A DNA stretch of 64,000 nucleotides from the NCBI RefSeq assembly GCF_019654975.1, contig NZ_BPEW01000008.1, positions 91,434-155,433 on the forward strand, written 5' to 3'. Of the stretch, positions 17,582 through 26,565 are shown one piece after another. Position 1 is the stretch's first letter, and the number at the start of each line of letters is the position of its first letter. Origin of the DNA: Shewanella sp. c952. GTDB taxonomy: Bacteria > Pseudomonadota > Gammaproteobacteria > Enterobacterales > Shewanellaceae. The translations under genes and the position numbers were made by a program. Below the pieces are notes generated by a model. The model was not told the origin of the DNA and made no database searches. It was given only the letters and a program-made list of their open reading frames with translations.

Positions 17582-18490
17582 TTAGTAACGCTTAACGCTG
17601 ATAAAATCGCTAGCTAACTTATCAGCGGCTGCGACTGCACTAATCCCTAAACCACCCAGTAGCGCTTGTGGGTTAAGATTTTGGATCTGTTTGTTTTTTC
17701 CCGCAGGAGTATGTGCCAGTAATGGCATGGTTTTTAGCAATGAATCCACCGGGTTGTCAGTTTCTTTGTCTGAACGGTTTGAGATCAAGATTACGTCAGG
17801 GTTCAGTGCCAAGATCCCCTCTTGTGAAACACTTTTATAGCCAGAGAACCCCGCAATATTTTTGCCGCCTGCTAAGTTAATTATGATATCTGCAGCGGTG
17901 TCATCGCCGCCTACGCGAGCTGGTCTGTCTGGCTGCAGCAGTAGAAACAACACTTTAGGCGCATCGCCTTGATTGGCTATCTGTTGTTTTTTTGCTTCAA
18001 TATCTACAAATGATTGCTGCAATTTAGACTTAAGCTTTTTTGCTTGGGGCTCTCTTTGTAACAGCTTGCCCATTTGATCTATATTGCTATAAAGCTGAGC
18101 TTGGGTGTTGGCACTGGGCAGTTGTACCACGTTAACCTTAGCGGCCGACAATACATCTAACGTTGCTTTAGGTCCCATGGCATCTGAACCCATCACAATG
18201 CTAGGATTAAGTGCCAAAATGCCCTCTGCAGATAGCATTCGATGATAACCAAGTTTAGCGATATCTTTAGACTCAGTTGGCAGTTGGCTGGTGGAATCAA
18301 CGGCAACCAACTCGTTGCCAGCATCGAGTGCAAATACTAATTCCGTCATTCCCGCTCCGGCGCTAACAACGCGTGGGCTGGTGTGCTGATGCTCTCCTTC
18401 ATGAGCAATAGCGCTGTTGCACAATAGCGCTGATATGCAAAGGCTCGCAGCCATGCGGCTAAAGGGCAGGATAGTCGTTAGATTAAGCAT
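17582..18490 (-). CDS. hmuT: HmuT, periplasmic haem-binding protein
   Basis: I start this protein of about 302 residues at the ATG at 18490, which has TTGGAG upstream; a TTG four codons earlier lies within the ribosome binding site. The signal peptide (LNLTTILPFSRMAASLCISALLCNSAIA) is followed by HEGEHQHTS, a His-rich mature N-terminus. The helical-backbone binding protein fold shows in RVVSAGAGMTELVFALDAGNELVAVDSTSQLP, the Y-H in LGYHRMLSAEGILALNPSIV (a likely haem-ligand Tyr), and GGKNIAGFSGYKSVSQEGILALNPDVIL. It delivers haem from the outer-membrane receptor to HmuUV. Confidence 0.92.
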   Translation of the reverse strand: MLNLTTILPFSRMAASLCISALLCNSAIAHEGEHQHTSPRVVSAGAGMTELVFALDAGNELVAVDSTSQLPTESKDIAKLGYHRMLSAEGILALNPSIVMGSDAMGPKATLDVLSAAKVNVVQLPSANTQAQLYSNIDQMGKLLQREPQAKKLKSKLQQSFVDIEAKKQQIANQGDAPKVLFLLLQPDRPARVGGDDTAADIIINLAGGKNIAGFSGYKSVSQEGILALNPDVILISNRSDKETDNPVDSLLKTMPLLAHTPAGKNKQIQNLNPQALLGGLGISAVAAADKLASDFISVKRY

Positions 18491-18613
18491 GAAAAACTCC
18501 AAAAATTAAACTTGTCATTAAAGCGTGTTCCAATAATTTGGCTCACAGAAATTTGGCTCAGTAACTAAAAGCAACTTGTCTAAGCTGCTGCTTACTTGAG
18601 TGCGGTTTATGTA

Positions 18614-19027
18614 TTAAGGCTCCATCAAAATTTGGGTATTGCTGATCTGTTGTCGCTGTAGCAATGCCAGTACATTCATCAAGGGCTGTACAGGGGCATT
18701 TTTGTCTGCAGCAACCACCACCTTCACGTCGGGATCAACACTAAAAATATTGATGAATTCGGCTTCAAACTCATCGAAGTTTTGGTAGGTGGTGCCGTTA
18801 ATCGCCCAATGTGGATCGGCGGTGAGAATGTTTATCGCCACATGTTTATCATGAGTCAGAGCGTTTAAGCTTGAGTCAGCTTCAGTCGGCACATCGACGG
18901 GCAAGCTAAGTAGCTGGGTATTGGCGGTTAACAGTAAAAACACCAGTACGATAAAGATGATGTCAATGAGTGGAGTTAGATCTAACCCTTGTAAAGCGCT
19001 GTTTTGTTCGCTATCACTTGTGATCAT
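18614..19027 (-). CDS. exbD: ExbD2, TonB-system energising protein
   Basis: This 137-residue protein has a short cytoplasmic N-terminus, one transmembrane helix carrying the essential Asp (LDLTPLIDIIFIVLVFLLLTANTQL) and a periplasmic domain ending in APVQPLMNVLALLQRQQI. With ExbB it forms the proton channel that energises TonB. Its ATG shares one base with the exbB stop codon (TGATG), so translation is coupled. Neighbouring hmuTUV and the tonB gene upstream show that the complex is dedicated to haem uptake. Confidence 0.93.
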   Translation of the reverse strand: MITSDSEQNSALQGLDLTPLIDIIFIVLVFLLLTANTQLLSLPVDVPTEADSSLNALTHDKHVAINILTADPHWAINGTTYQNFDEFEAEFINIFSVDPDVKVVVAADKNAPVQPLMNVLALLQRQQISNTQILMEP

Positions 19028-19791
19028 CAGTTAGCTCCATTTGGCACTTGGCAGCTTGCTTCTTTGCAAGTTGCCGCCTTACTGCAGAGCTGCGCAGCAG
19101 AATCGCTACCTATACTCAAGGCTTGATCAAAACCCTCTAGCCACAGGTTTAACAGGTTGAGTGCATGGGCGAGTTTATTGCAACGTCTCTCAGCCCAAAG
19201 GGTAAACAGGTGGGCTAGGGTAATAGCGGGAACCGCAATAATCAGTCCAGCAGCAGTGGTATTCATCGCAAGGCCAAGGCCTGAAGCCAGTTCCGACGGC
19301 GTTACCGGGCCGTCAGAAAGCCCGAGTTGATTAAACATTTCGATTAAACCGAGTACTGTGCCTAATAAGCCAAGTAATGGGGTAATGATACCGATGATCT
19401 GCAAGACTTTGAGCCCTGAAAGTAATCGGCTTTTTTGCTTCACGAGCCACAAGTTGACGATCTCTTCGCGCATCTCACGGCTTTGGTCGCTATGGCGTAA
19501 TAGCAGTGCCGTTCCTTTCGCTAACATGCTGCGGCCTTGACTGATCTCTGCAGTCAATTGCTGACGTTGCTCAGGGGTTGCGCTGCGTGCTTGTTGGCGC
19601 AGTTGAGTTAACCAGCCGTCGCGTTTTGGCAGTTCATAAAGCATGAGTGCAAGGCGCTCGAGGATAATCATCAATGCCACAAAAGCACAGATAAAAAGTG
19701 GCCATGTAAGGTAGCCTAGTTGCTCTGCAAGTTGCTGGTACAGCGGTTGAGACACAGATTGAGCTGCCGATTGAGATAAAGCTTGAGACAT
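19027..19791 (-). CDS. exbB: ExbB2, TonB-system proton channel protein
   Basis: This 254-residue MotA/TolQ/ExbB-family protein has a first transmembrane segment (LTWPLFICAFVALMIILERLALML) and, in the conserved C-terminal half, two more: LKVLQIIGIITPLLGLLGTVLGLIEMF and LGLAMNTTAAGLIIAVPAITLAHLF. The TPLLGLLGTV and MNTTAAGL motifs are those that line the proton path. A cysteine-rich tail (CSKAATCKEASCQVP) is unusual and could matter for assembly or be neutral. It is separated from tonB by about 200 bases. Confidence 0.92.
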   Translation of the reverse strand: MSQALSQSAAQSVSQPLYQQLAEQLGYLTWPLFICAFVALMIILERLALMLYELPKRDGWLTQLRQQARSATPEQRQQLTAEISQGRSMLAKGTALLLRHSDQSREMREEIVNLWLVKQKSRLLSGLKVLQIIGIITPLLGLLGTVLGLIEMFNQLGLSDGPVTPSELASGLGLAMNTTAAGLIIAVPAITLAHLFTLWAERRCNKLAHALNLLNLWLEGFDQALSIGSDSAAQLCSKAATCKEASCQVPNGAN

Positions 19792-19991
19792 TTAATTTTC
19801 CTATACGATAACCATTTATCGCGTCTTGTTAATGGTGTTATTCGCGCCGTCCCTAAAACGCATCTGTTACTTTTTAGCAGCAGCTAAAAGAGTCTAAATT
19901 TCTCTCCTAGAGAAACGTCATTGAAATTTAAATCAGTGGTTCTGTTTTTCCGATTTAGCACCGTCTCGAATCTTGGTACTAAATATTGGTC

Positions 19992-20732
19992 CTAATTGAG
20001 TTGAAACTTAACCGGTACACGCACTGTGTAGGCGTATGCGGTTTGCGGCGATGGAGCTGAAAATTGCCACTTTTCAACAGCATTAAGTGCGGCTTTGTCG
20101 AGTAATCGGTAACCAGAACTGTCGATTAAGGTCAGTGATAACTGCTCACCTAATTGGTTGAACATTACCTCTATGGTTGCTGTTCCTTGTAGTCCACGCT
20201 TGCGGGCTTTTTTAGGGTAATGAGGCTGTGCTGGTGGCGTGGCAAAAGTTGGCTGGTTTAACTGCACAGACTCTTGGCTAACACCTTGTTTAGCACTGAC
20301 TTGGTTTTGATTGTGGGCTATCTCTGTACGGCTATCGTCTGTAGCTAGCGCTTTGACCGGCTCTGGAGTTTCAGTTTGTTTGGCAACGGCTTCAGCTTTT
20401 GGCTTATGACTTGTGGTTGGTTTTTCAGCTGCGGTCGCTACAGTGTTTGGTTTGGTTTCTACAACAGGTTTTAGTTCTGCCGGCGCGGGCTCGACAGCTT
20501 TAGCTTTAACGGGTTTTGGCGGCGCAATATCTTTAACGGGCTCTGGTTCAGCAACGTTACTTGCTGGTGCTTGGCTTGCCTGCATGGCAATAGAGAGGTT
20601 CACCGCCTGCTGAGTGCCCATTGCTGAGCCTGCGTCTAGTTGCAGACTTGGGGCGGTGTTTTGTGAGGCAAGCACTCCACCTTGGATTAACAAAGTGATG
20701 CAACCAAAAGCAAAGTATCGTTTAGGAGTCAT
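19992..20732 (-). CDS. tonB: TonB2-type energy transducer
   Basis: This 246-residue protein has an N-terminal hydrophobic anchor (YFAFGCITLLIQGGVLA), a long Pro/Lys/Glu/Ala-rich periplasmic spacer (EPEPVKDIAPPKPVKAKAVE and on), and a C-terminal TonB domain (PHYPKKARKRGLQGTATIEVMFNQLGEQLSLTLIDSSGYRLLDKAALNAVEKWQF). It couples ExbBD to the haem receptor encoded divergently. The anchor lacks the classic SHLS-type motif. It is the promoter-proximal gene of the minus-strand haem operon, with a Fur-type box about 160 bp upstream. Confidence 0.9.
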   Translation of the reverse strand: MTPKRYFAFGCITLLIQGGVLASQNTAPSLQLDAGSAMGTQQAVNLSIAMQASQAPASNVAEPEPVKDIAPPKPVKAKAVEPAPAELKPVVETKPNTVATAAEKPTTSHKPKAEAVAKQTETPEPVKALATDDSRTEIAHNQNQVSAKQGVSQESVQLNQPTFATPPAQPHYPKKARKRGLQGTATIEVMFNQLGEQLSLTLIDSSGYRLLDKAALNAVEKWQFSAPSPQTAYAYTVRVPVKFQLN

Positions 20733-20893
20733 GGCCGATTGTCTTGTCTAAAATCATTACTGCTGAATACACCTTAAGAAATACATATGCTTAGTCAAGC
20801 TTTACAAAACTTACAATTTACATATTTTACAGAAGGTTATATTCAATAGTTTTATCGAATGACACCAAGATACACAAATCTTAATGAGATCGC

Positions 20894-20915
20894 AAATGAT
20901 AATGATTTTCATTTG
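20894..20915. promoter_or_regulatory. Fur-type box between tonB and the haem receptor gene
   Basis: AAATGATAATGATTTTCATT (20894-20913) and the next two bases contain overlapping NATA/TNAT hexamers of the Fur consensus. It lies in the 304-bp divergent region, 121 bp before the receptor start and about 160 bp before the tonB start, so it could repress either or both promoters when iron is plentiful. Confidence 0.75.
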
Positions 20916-21036
20916 ATCTATGTTTTTTTCTCAGGTAAAGTGCCGAAAATAATAGAACGGGTGTCCGATTCTGCGCAATTAATGGACTAATAAGTTGTTG
21001 TCGCTCCCGCCATAAACTTACCTTGAGGATTGAAAC

Positions 21037-23088
21037 ATGACCAAGAAGCCACTCGTAATTGCAATGGCATTGGCTTTTAGCTCCAGTGCATACGCAGAAC
21101 AAACTCAGCAAGTTACCGAATTTGACGAAGTAGTGGTTTCCGCCACTCGTGTCACTGAAAAAGTATCCGAAACGAGCCGTAGCGTAGCTGTAGTGAGCGA
21201 AGAACAACTACAAGAGCTTCAACCTGCGTCAGTAGCTCAAGCACTGAAAAATGAAGCAAACGTTAATGTTTCCAATGGTCCAAGAGCTTCATCCCAAGGC
21301 GTTGAAATTCGAGGCTTAGGTGGCCAACGTGTTTTACAGACCATTGATGGTGCTCGCCAAAACACTAACTCAGGTCATCGCGGAACCTACTTTATCGATC
21401 CTGAATTACTCAGTTCTGTGGAAGTCGTACGTGGCCCTGCAAGTAGCCTTTGGGGCAGTGGAGCGATTGGTGGTGTGGTCGCGCAAAATACTAAGTCAGC
21501 TCATGATTTTCTTGAAGATGAAGACACGTTTGGTGGTTACATCAAGCAAGGTTTTGAAAGCAACGGTGATCGCGCTAAAACCAGCGGTGCAATCTATGGT
21601 TTGTCCGAAACATCGACAGCAGGTGATATTGATTGGTTACTAAACGGCAGTTATTACGACAGCAATAACATTAAGGTTGGCAACGACCAAACCCTTGAAA
21701 ATAGTGCCTCTGAAGGTTCGAGTGGTTTGGCTAAATTCGGTTGGGAGCCGACCGACGAACAACGCCTGCAGCTATCAGCAAGGTTTTCTAAAGTCGATGA
21801 GTTAGTTCCTAGTAATCCAACCACCGAAGTGGGCAGCTCTGTACCACTGGTGAAGCGCAAAACTAACGATCAAAACGTAACATTAGATTATAGCTTCAAC
21901 CCGACTGCGAATAAGTTGCTCGATCTCAATGCCACCTTGTACTGGAATGGTACCGACTATGACGAAGACCGTGTTACTAAAAACCAAGTCGACAGCACTG
22001 AATATAATACCCTTGGTTTTAGTATCAACAACAGTTCAGAGTTCGCAAACACGGTACTAACATACGGCGTCGATGGTTACCAAGATACGATTAAAACAGT
22101 ACGTGACGACAGCGGTCAAGCGGGTCAGCGCCCTGATGATATTGATGGTGAAACCGCGGTTTGGGGAGCATTTACTCGTGCCGATGTTAGCCTCTCTGAC
22201 AACTGGAAAGTCGATGCTGCCGTACGCTACGACGCCTTTAAAAATACCAGTAACAACTTAAACCAAGAATCTGACGACAGTGCGCTTTCTCCATCTGTAG
22301 GCTTGGTATGGACGACAACGGATTGGTTAACCTTGAGCGCTCGCTATGACCAAGCTTTCCGTGCACCAAGTATTGAGGAGATGTACTCAACGGGTACTCA
22401 TTACTGCATCCCGCCGATCCCTGGTTTCTTACCTGGTGGGCTTTGCAATACCTTTGAAATCAACCCAGATCTAAAAGCCGAAAAGGCGCAAAACAAAGAG
22501 ATTAAAGCGGATCTTCGTTTTAGCGAGCTTGCAGGTAATGACGAATTAGCAATGACGTTAAGTGTGTTTAGAAATGATGTCGATGATTTCATCGAACAGT
22601 CAGTATCAGATCCGCTTATGGGTATTCCCGGCTTTGAGCAAACGACCTCTTGGAACAACGTTGATGAAGCCAAGCTAACCGGTTTTGAGTTCAGTACACG
22701 TTACCGTTATGAGCAAACGCGAGTGACCTTAAACTACGGTCAAACAGAGGGCAAAGACAAAACGGAAGGTGACTACCTAACCAACGTTCCTGCTAAAAAG
22801 TTAGCAATCGACCTGTCGCAAGCCATTATGGAAGGTGACATGAAGCTTGGCACACGTTTTACTTACGTTGCAGAGCAAGATCAGTTACCAGAGGATTATA
22901 CAAATCAGTATGACTCATACAGCCTTTGGGATGTCTATGTTGCATGGGAACCTGCAATGGGCACATTTGAAGGGCTAAGAGTCGACTTTGCAGTAGAAAA
23001 TATCGGTGATGAGGAATATCGCCAAGCGTGGCAAACCCTTTATGAACAGGGAAGGAATTTCAAATTGTCAGCGCGCTATAGCTTCTAA
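21037..23088 (+). CDS. hugA: TonB-dependent haem receptor
   Basis: This 683-residue outer-membrane receptor takes up haem or haemoproteins. It has a signal peptide (MTKKPLVIAMALAFSSSAYA), a TonB box-like stretch (DEVVVSATRV), a plug domain (NEANVNVSNGPRASSQGVEIRGLGGQRVLQTIDGARQ...VEVVRGPASSLWGSGAIGGVV), and a 22-strand barrel ending in an aromatic residue (SARYSF). The haem-receptor signature FRAP (QAFRAPSIEEMY) and an NPDL sequence (INPDLKAEKAQNKE) are present. Two cysteines in the loop just before NPDL may form a disulphide. The symbol hugA/hmuR is used for such proteins in related species; context with hutX and hutZ supports haem as ligand. Confidence 0.9.
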   Translation: MTKKPLVIAMALAFSSSAYAEQTQQVTEFDEVVVSATRVTEKVSETSRSVAVVSEEQLQELQPASVAQALKNEANVNVSNGPRASSQGVEIRGLGGQRVLQTIDGARQNTNSGHRGTYFIDPELLSSVEVVRGPASSLWGSGAIGGVVAQNTKSAHDFLEDEDTFGGYIKQGFESNGDRAKTSGAIYGLSETSTAGDIDWLLNGSYYDSNNIKVGNDQTLENSASEGSSGLAKFGWEPTDEQRLQLSARFSKVDELVPSNPTTEVGSSVPLVKRKTNDQNVTLDYSFNPTANKLLDLNATLYWNGTDYDEDRVTKNQVDSTEYNTLGFSINNSSEFANTVLTYGVDGYQDTIKTVRDDSGQAGQRPDDIDGETAVWGAFTRADVSLSDNWKVDAAVRYDAFKNTSNNLNQESDDSALSPSVGLVWTTTDWLTLSARYDQAFRAPSIEEMYSTGTHYCIPPIPGFLPGGLCNTFEINPDLKAEKAQNKEIKADLRFSELAGNDELAMTLSVFRNDVDDFIEQSVSDPLMGIPGFEQTTSWNNVDEAKLTGFEFSTRYRYEQTRVTLNYGQTEGKDKTEGDYLTNVPAKKLAIDLSQAIMEGDMKLGTRFTYVAEQDQLPEDYTNQYDSYSLWDVYVAWEPAMGTFEGLRVDFAVENIGDEEYRQAWQTLYEQGRNFKLSARYSF

Positions 23089-23102
23089 CTAAGCTAGCCA
23101 TT

Positions 23103-23141
23103 AAGGCCAATTCACTTACAACAAGTGACTTGGCCTTTTGT
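23103..23141 (+). terminator. Terminator/attenuator between haem receptor and hutX
   Basis: AAGGCCAATTCACTT and AAGTGACTTGGCCTT form a long stem (14 pairs with a T-C mismatch, 5-base loop) followed by TTTTG, starting 14 bases after the receptor stop. Because hutX begins only 25 bases later, it probably lowers, rather than abolishes, transcription into hutXZ. Confidence 0.75.
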
Positions 23142-23165
23142 TATTTTTCTTATCGGAGATATTCC

Positions 23166-23678
23166 ATGTCAGCCACAGTAGAAACCATCCGCCAACACCT
23201 GATTGATAACCCAAGTGCAATGCCTAGCCAAATAGCGGCAGAACTTAAAGTGTCTGAATTTGAAGTGGTGTCAGCACTACCCTGCGAGCAATTGACGCTG
23301 CTGCCTACCTCAGAAAAAGATGCCTTGCTGGCCTCTTTACCTGAATGGGGCAACATGACCACTATTGTGTCAGCGTCAGGAAGCATTTTTGAGTTTAAAG
23401 GCGCATTCCCTAAAGGAAAGTATGCTCACGGTTATTACAACCTCATCACCAAAGGTGATGGCCTGCATGGTCACTTAAAGCTAGATGATATTAGCGCCAT
23501 AGCCTTAATCAGCAAGCCGTTTCGCGGTACAGAAAGTCACTCAATTAACTTTTTTGGGCCTGCTGGTGAAGTGGTATTTAAAGTGTATTTAGGTCGCGAC
23601 AAAAAACGAGTATTACTGCCAGAGCAAGTGACTCGCTTTAATGCATTAAAAGCTGAGTTACAAACCACTACAGCATAA
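23166..23678 (+). CDS. hutX: HutX, cytosolic haem carrier
   Basis: The protein of about 170 residues starts at ATG 23166 with CGGAG upstream. It reads as a HutX/HuvX-type protein: an N-terminal helical part with SQIAAELKVSEFEVVSALP and a C-terminal half with WGNMTTIVSASGSIFEFKGAFPKGKYAHGYYNL, GLHGHLKLDDISAIALISKPFRGTESHSINFF and GEVVFKVYLGRDKKRVLLPEQVTRF. These proteins bind haem in the cytoplasm and hand it to the HutZ-type protein encoded next. It belongs to the receptor-hutX-hutZ transcription unit. Confidence 0.9.
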   Translation: MSATVETIRQHLIDNPSAMPSQIAAELKVSEFEVVSALPCEQLTLLPTSEKDALLASLPEWGNMTTIVSASGSIFEFKGAFPKGKYAHGYYNLITKGDGLHGHLKLDDISAIALISKPFRGTESHSINFFGPAGEVVFKVYLGRDKKRVLLPEQVTRFNALKAELQTTTA

Positions 23679-23771
23679 CGCAATATACAAGACTTTTAGC
23701 CGAACAAACCTAATAGCCACTGCTCGAAAAGCTGAAGTATTGGTTACAAATTAAAATAAGAGAATAGTGCA

Positions 23772-24323
23772 ATGACGACTGAAAAAGAGCAAAGATTACG
23801 AGACAAACTACTGCCAGAGATTGAAGAGTTTAAGCATGCTCGTTCAACCCTGCAGCTTGCAACACAAGACGCGAGTGGTATTCCAAACGCAAGTTACGCA
23901 CCATTTGCATTGGCCGATGATGGCTTTTACATTTTAGTCAGTGAGCTTGCTCGTCATGGTACGAATCTAAAAGCCTCAAACATCTTGTCGGTGATGCTTG
24001 TTGAAGACGAAAATGAAGCCAAAAGTGTTTTCGCCCGCAAGCGCTTAACCTTTGATGCTACTGCTGAACTGGTCGATCGTGATAGCGACACTTTTACAAA
24101 AGGGGTGGCGGCACTCTCTGGCCGTTTTGGTGAGATGATTGATAACCTCGCTGGCCTAACAGACTTCAACCTATTTAAGCTCAATCCCCATCAAGGGCTC
24201 TATGTCAAAGGCTTTGGTCAGGCATTTAGCCTATCTGGTACTGAGTTGCTTGATGTGGATTGGAAGCGCGACGGCCATCACGGCAGCCCCAAAGCGGAGC
24301 TTGCTGACACGACAGCATCTTAA
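23772..24323 (+). CDS. hutZ: HutZ/HugZ-type haem-utilisation protein
   Basis: This 183-residue protein has the split-barrel flavin-reductase/pyridoxamine-phosphate-oxidase fold: LQLATQDASGIPNASYAPFALADDGFYILVSELARHGTNLKASNILSVMLVEDE and ALSGRFGEMIDNLAGLTDFNLFKLNPHQGLYVKGFGQAFSLSG. HutZ proteins bind haem and degrade it or pass on the iron under oxic conditions. The C-terminal DVDWKRDGHHGS carries a His pair in the place of the haem ligand region of HugZ. It lies 93 bases after hutX and is followed by a terminator. Confidence 0.9.
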   Translation: MTTEKEQRLRDKLLPEIEEFKHARSTLQLATQDASGIPNASYAPFALADDGFYILVSELARHGTNLKASNILSVMLVEDENEAKSVFARKRLTFDATAELVDRDSDTFTKGVAALSGRFGEMIDNLAGLTDFNLFKLNPHQGLYVKGFGQAFSLSGTELLDVDWKRDGHHGSPKAELADTTAS

Positions 24324-24382
24324 TTGTAAAAATGTAGCAGCTTAAATAAATCTAGCTGTTTGCACTCTTTCACATAATCATT

Positions 24383-24405
24383 ACCCGCTACTTAGCGGGT
24401 TTTGT
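24383..24405 (+). terminator. Rho-independent terminator after hutZ
   Basis: ACCCGCT (24383-24389) and AGCGGGT (24394-24400) form a 7-bp GC-rich stem with a 4-base loop followed by TTTG. It ends the receptor-hutX-hutZ unit before the ABC exporter gene. Confidence 0.75.
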
Positions 24406-24443
24406 TATTCTACTCTCGTTCACATCTAACTTAGGACACTGCC

Positions 24444-26324
24444 TTGAGCCAACAAGCATCTTCTGTCTCAACTGGAACATCCGAGACTAATGCGCCTAAT
24501 AAGACGCCGCTAGAAACTGCCAGCCTAACCCCACCGGTTAGTCTCCGCGCGGTTTTGCCATGGATTGGTGCTTTTTTAAAACCTTACCGCGCTAAAGTTA
24601 TTGCGGCGATTATCTTCTTGTTTATCGGCTCTTTAGCTTGGCTTTCACTCGGACAAGGTGTCCGTTTGATGGTTGACGAAGGCTTTTTACAAGACAATGG
24701 ATCGCGTCTTAACGAAATTATTTTATTGGTGGTCGCAATAACGGCCTTGAGTAGCAGCGCGATATTTTGCCGCTTTTATCTGATGACCTGGCTAGGCGAG
24801 CGTGTAAGCGCCGATATTCGGCTTAAAGTTTATGACCACCTATTAAAGTTATCGCCGGGATTCTACGCCAAGCTCAGAACCGGTGAAGTGATCTCCCGTT
24901 TTACTGCCGACTCCACATTGCTGCAATCAGTGGTCGGACAAAGTTTATCTATGGCACTGCGCGCCAGTGTGACCGTGATTGGTGGCATCGTTATGATGGC
25001 TATCACCAGTCTTAAGATGACAGGCTTAGTGCTATTGGCGGTTCCTATGGTGCTGGGGCCAATCTTCTTTTTTGGCCGTAAGGTGCGTGACTTGTCCCGC
25101 AAAAGCCAAGACAAAGTAGGCGACTTGGGCGCTTATGTCGATGAAACCTTACATGAAATCCATACCGTTCAATCCTACTCCCATGAAGATAGAGACCGTG
25201 CGTTATTTGGTGAGCGTGTCGAGTCTGTCATGGATGCAGCCAAAGGGCGTATCAAGTATCGCTCTATTCTTATCTCGTTGGTGATGTTCTTAAGTATTCT
25301 AGCCATTGCGCTGGTGACTTGGGTGGGCGCCCATGATGTGATGAATGGCAGTATCACCGGTGGTGAATTATCCGCCTTTATGTTTTATGCGGTGATGGTC
25401 GCGGGGTCAGTGGCAACGATCAGTGAAGTGATTGGCGAGATACAGCGAGCTGCAGGTGCGACAGAGAGATTGATTGAACTGGTTGAAACACCGATAGATA
25501 TTCCTACTGTGGCTGAGCCATTGTCTTTGCCTGGGGTGGTAAAAGGTGAACTCGCGTTAAAACAGGTGCGGTTTGCTTACAGTAATATCCGTGAGGGTGG
25601 CATAGAAGAGCAGGGCGAAGATGAAGTCATCCGTGGACTTAATATTCACATTAAACCGGCTGAGCGAGTTGCCCTCGTCGGTGCCAGCGGCGCAGGCAAG
25701 AGTACATTATTTGAATTACTGCAGCGCTTTTACGTGCTTAACAGCGGTAGCATTGAGCTTGACGGCGTTGATATCTCAAAGCTATGTCCGCAAACCCTCA
25801 GACAGCAATATGCATTAGTGCCGCAAGAGTCGGTTATTTTTGCAACCAGTGTGCTCGAAAATGTGCGATACGGGCGACTGGACGCGAGTGAGGCGGAGGT
25901 AAAGCAAGCTTGCATTGCTGCCAGAGCCGATGAGTTTATTACTGAATTTAGTGATGGTTACAACACCTACCTTGGTGAGCGCGGTGTGCGTTTATCTGGC
26001 GGGCAAAAGCAACGAATAGCCATTGCGCGAGCCATATTAGCGGATAGGCCAATTTTATTGCTCGATGAAGCAACTAGCGCACTTGATGCCATTAGTGAGC
26101 AAAAGGTAAAGCAAGCGCTTGATAGCTTAATGGTTAACAAAACAACGTTAATCATTGCCCATCGTCTATCAACGGTTATAAATGCCGACCGGATCTTGGT
26201 GCTGGATAAAGGCCAGCTGGTCGCCAGTGGCACCCACAATGAATTAATGCAAAGCAGTGAGCTGTATCGTGAATTTGCCAGTTTACAGCTATTGACTGAA
26301 GACGTTACCGCCGCAACGAGTTAA
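24444..26324 (+). CDS. MsbA-related ABC exporter (fused permease/ATPase half-transporter)
   Basis: This 626-residue protein joins six transmembrane helices (about residues 40-330) to one ATP-binding domain (about 360-615). Walker A is VGASGAGKSTLFELLQRF, the signature LSGGQKQRIAIARAIL, Walker B PILLLDEATSALD and the switch His sits in IIAHRLSTV. It would act as a homodimer in the inner membrane and export a lipid, peptide or drug-like substrate; the sequence is of the 'MsbA-related' type rather than MsbA itself. The start is a TTG with AGGA upstream, and the first 30 residues are Ser/Thr-rich. It appears monocistronic with its own terminator, so its position after hutZ is no evidence of a haem role. 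Confidence 0.88.
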   Translation: MSQQASSVSTGTSETNAPNKTPLETASLTPPVSLRAVLPWIGAFLKPYRAKVIAAIIFLFIGSLAWLSLGQGVRLMVDEGFLQDNGSRLNEIILLVVAITALSSSAIFCRFYLMTWLGERVSADIRLKVYDHLLKLSPGFYAKLRTGEVISRFTADSTLLQSVVGQSLSMALRASVTVIGGIVMMAITSLKMTGLVLLAVPMVLGPIFFFGRKVRDLSRKSQDKVGDLGAYVDETLHEIHTVQSYSHEDRDRALFGERVESVMDAAKGRIKYRSILISLVMFLSILAIALVTWVGAHDVMNGSITGGELSAFMFYAVMVAGSVATISEVIGEIQRAAGATERLIELVETPIDIPTVAEPLSLPGVVKGELALKQVRFAYSNIREGGIEEQGEDEVIRGLNIHIKPAERVALVGASGAGKSTLFELLQRFYVLNSGSIELDGVDISKLCPQTLRQQYALVPQESVIFATSVLENVRYGRLDASEAEVKQACIAARADEFITEFSDGYNTYLGERGVRLSGGQKQRIAIARAILADRPILLLDEATSALDAISEQKVKQALDSLMVNKTTLIIAHRLSTVINADRILVLDKGQLVASGTHNELMQSSELYREFASLQLLTEDVTAATS

Positions 26325-26343
26325 CCGTGTCATAGTGTGGATT

Positions 26344-26372
26344 AAAAAGGGCGAGTTAATTCGCCCTTTTTT
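26344..26372 (+). terminator. Rho-independent terminator after ABC exporter
   Basis: AAAAAGGGCGA (26344-26354) and TCGCCCTTTTT (26361-26371) form an 11-bp stem with a 6-base loop and a T-tract, 20 bases after the stop codon. Confidence 0.85.
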
Positions 26373-26565
26373 ATATTGAGAGTTAGCGGGTTAGATTGTT
26401 AACGTGAAGATTGCTTGGACGATAAGATAGAAACGTAGCTAGAAAGCCAAGTCGCAGGTTAGCATTAAACATATTAAGATAAATTTGCGGCCATAGTGAA
26501 CTATATTCTGGTCGTTAACGTACTGAATCAATGTTGTTTACTATCACTCTCTTGAGGGCTTATCT

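Noticed and set aside
19899..19915. TTTCTCT-CCT-AGAGAAA dyad between tonB and exbB as an operator
   Set aside because: Short, AT-rich and unsupported by a regulator; could be an mRNA hairpin within the operon, too weak to call.
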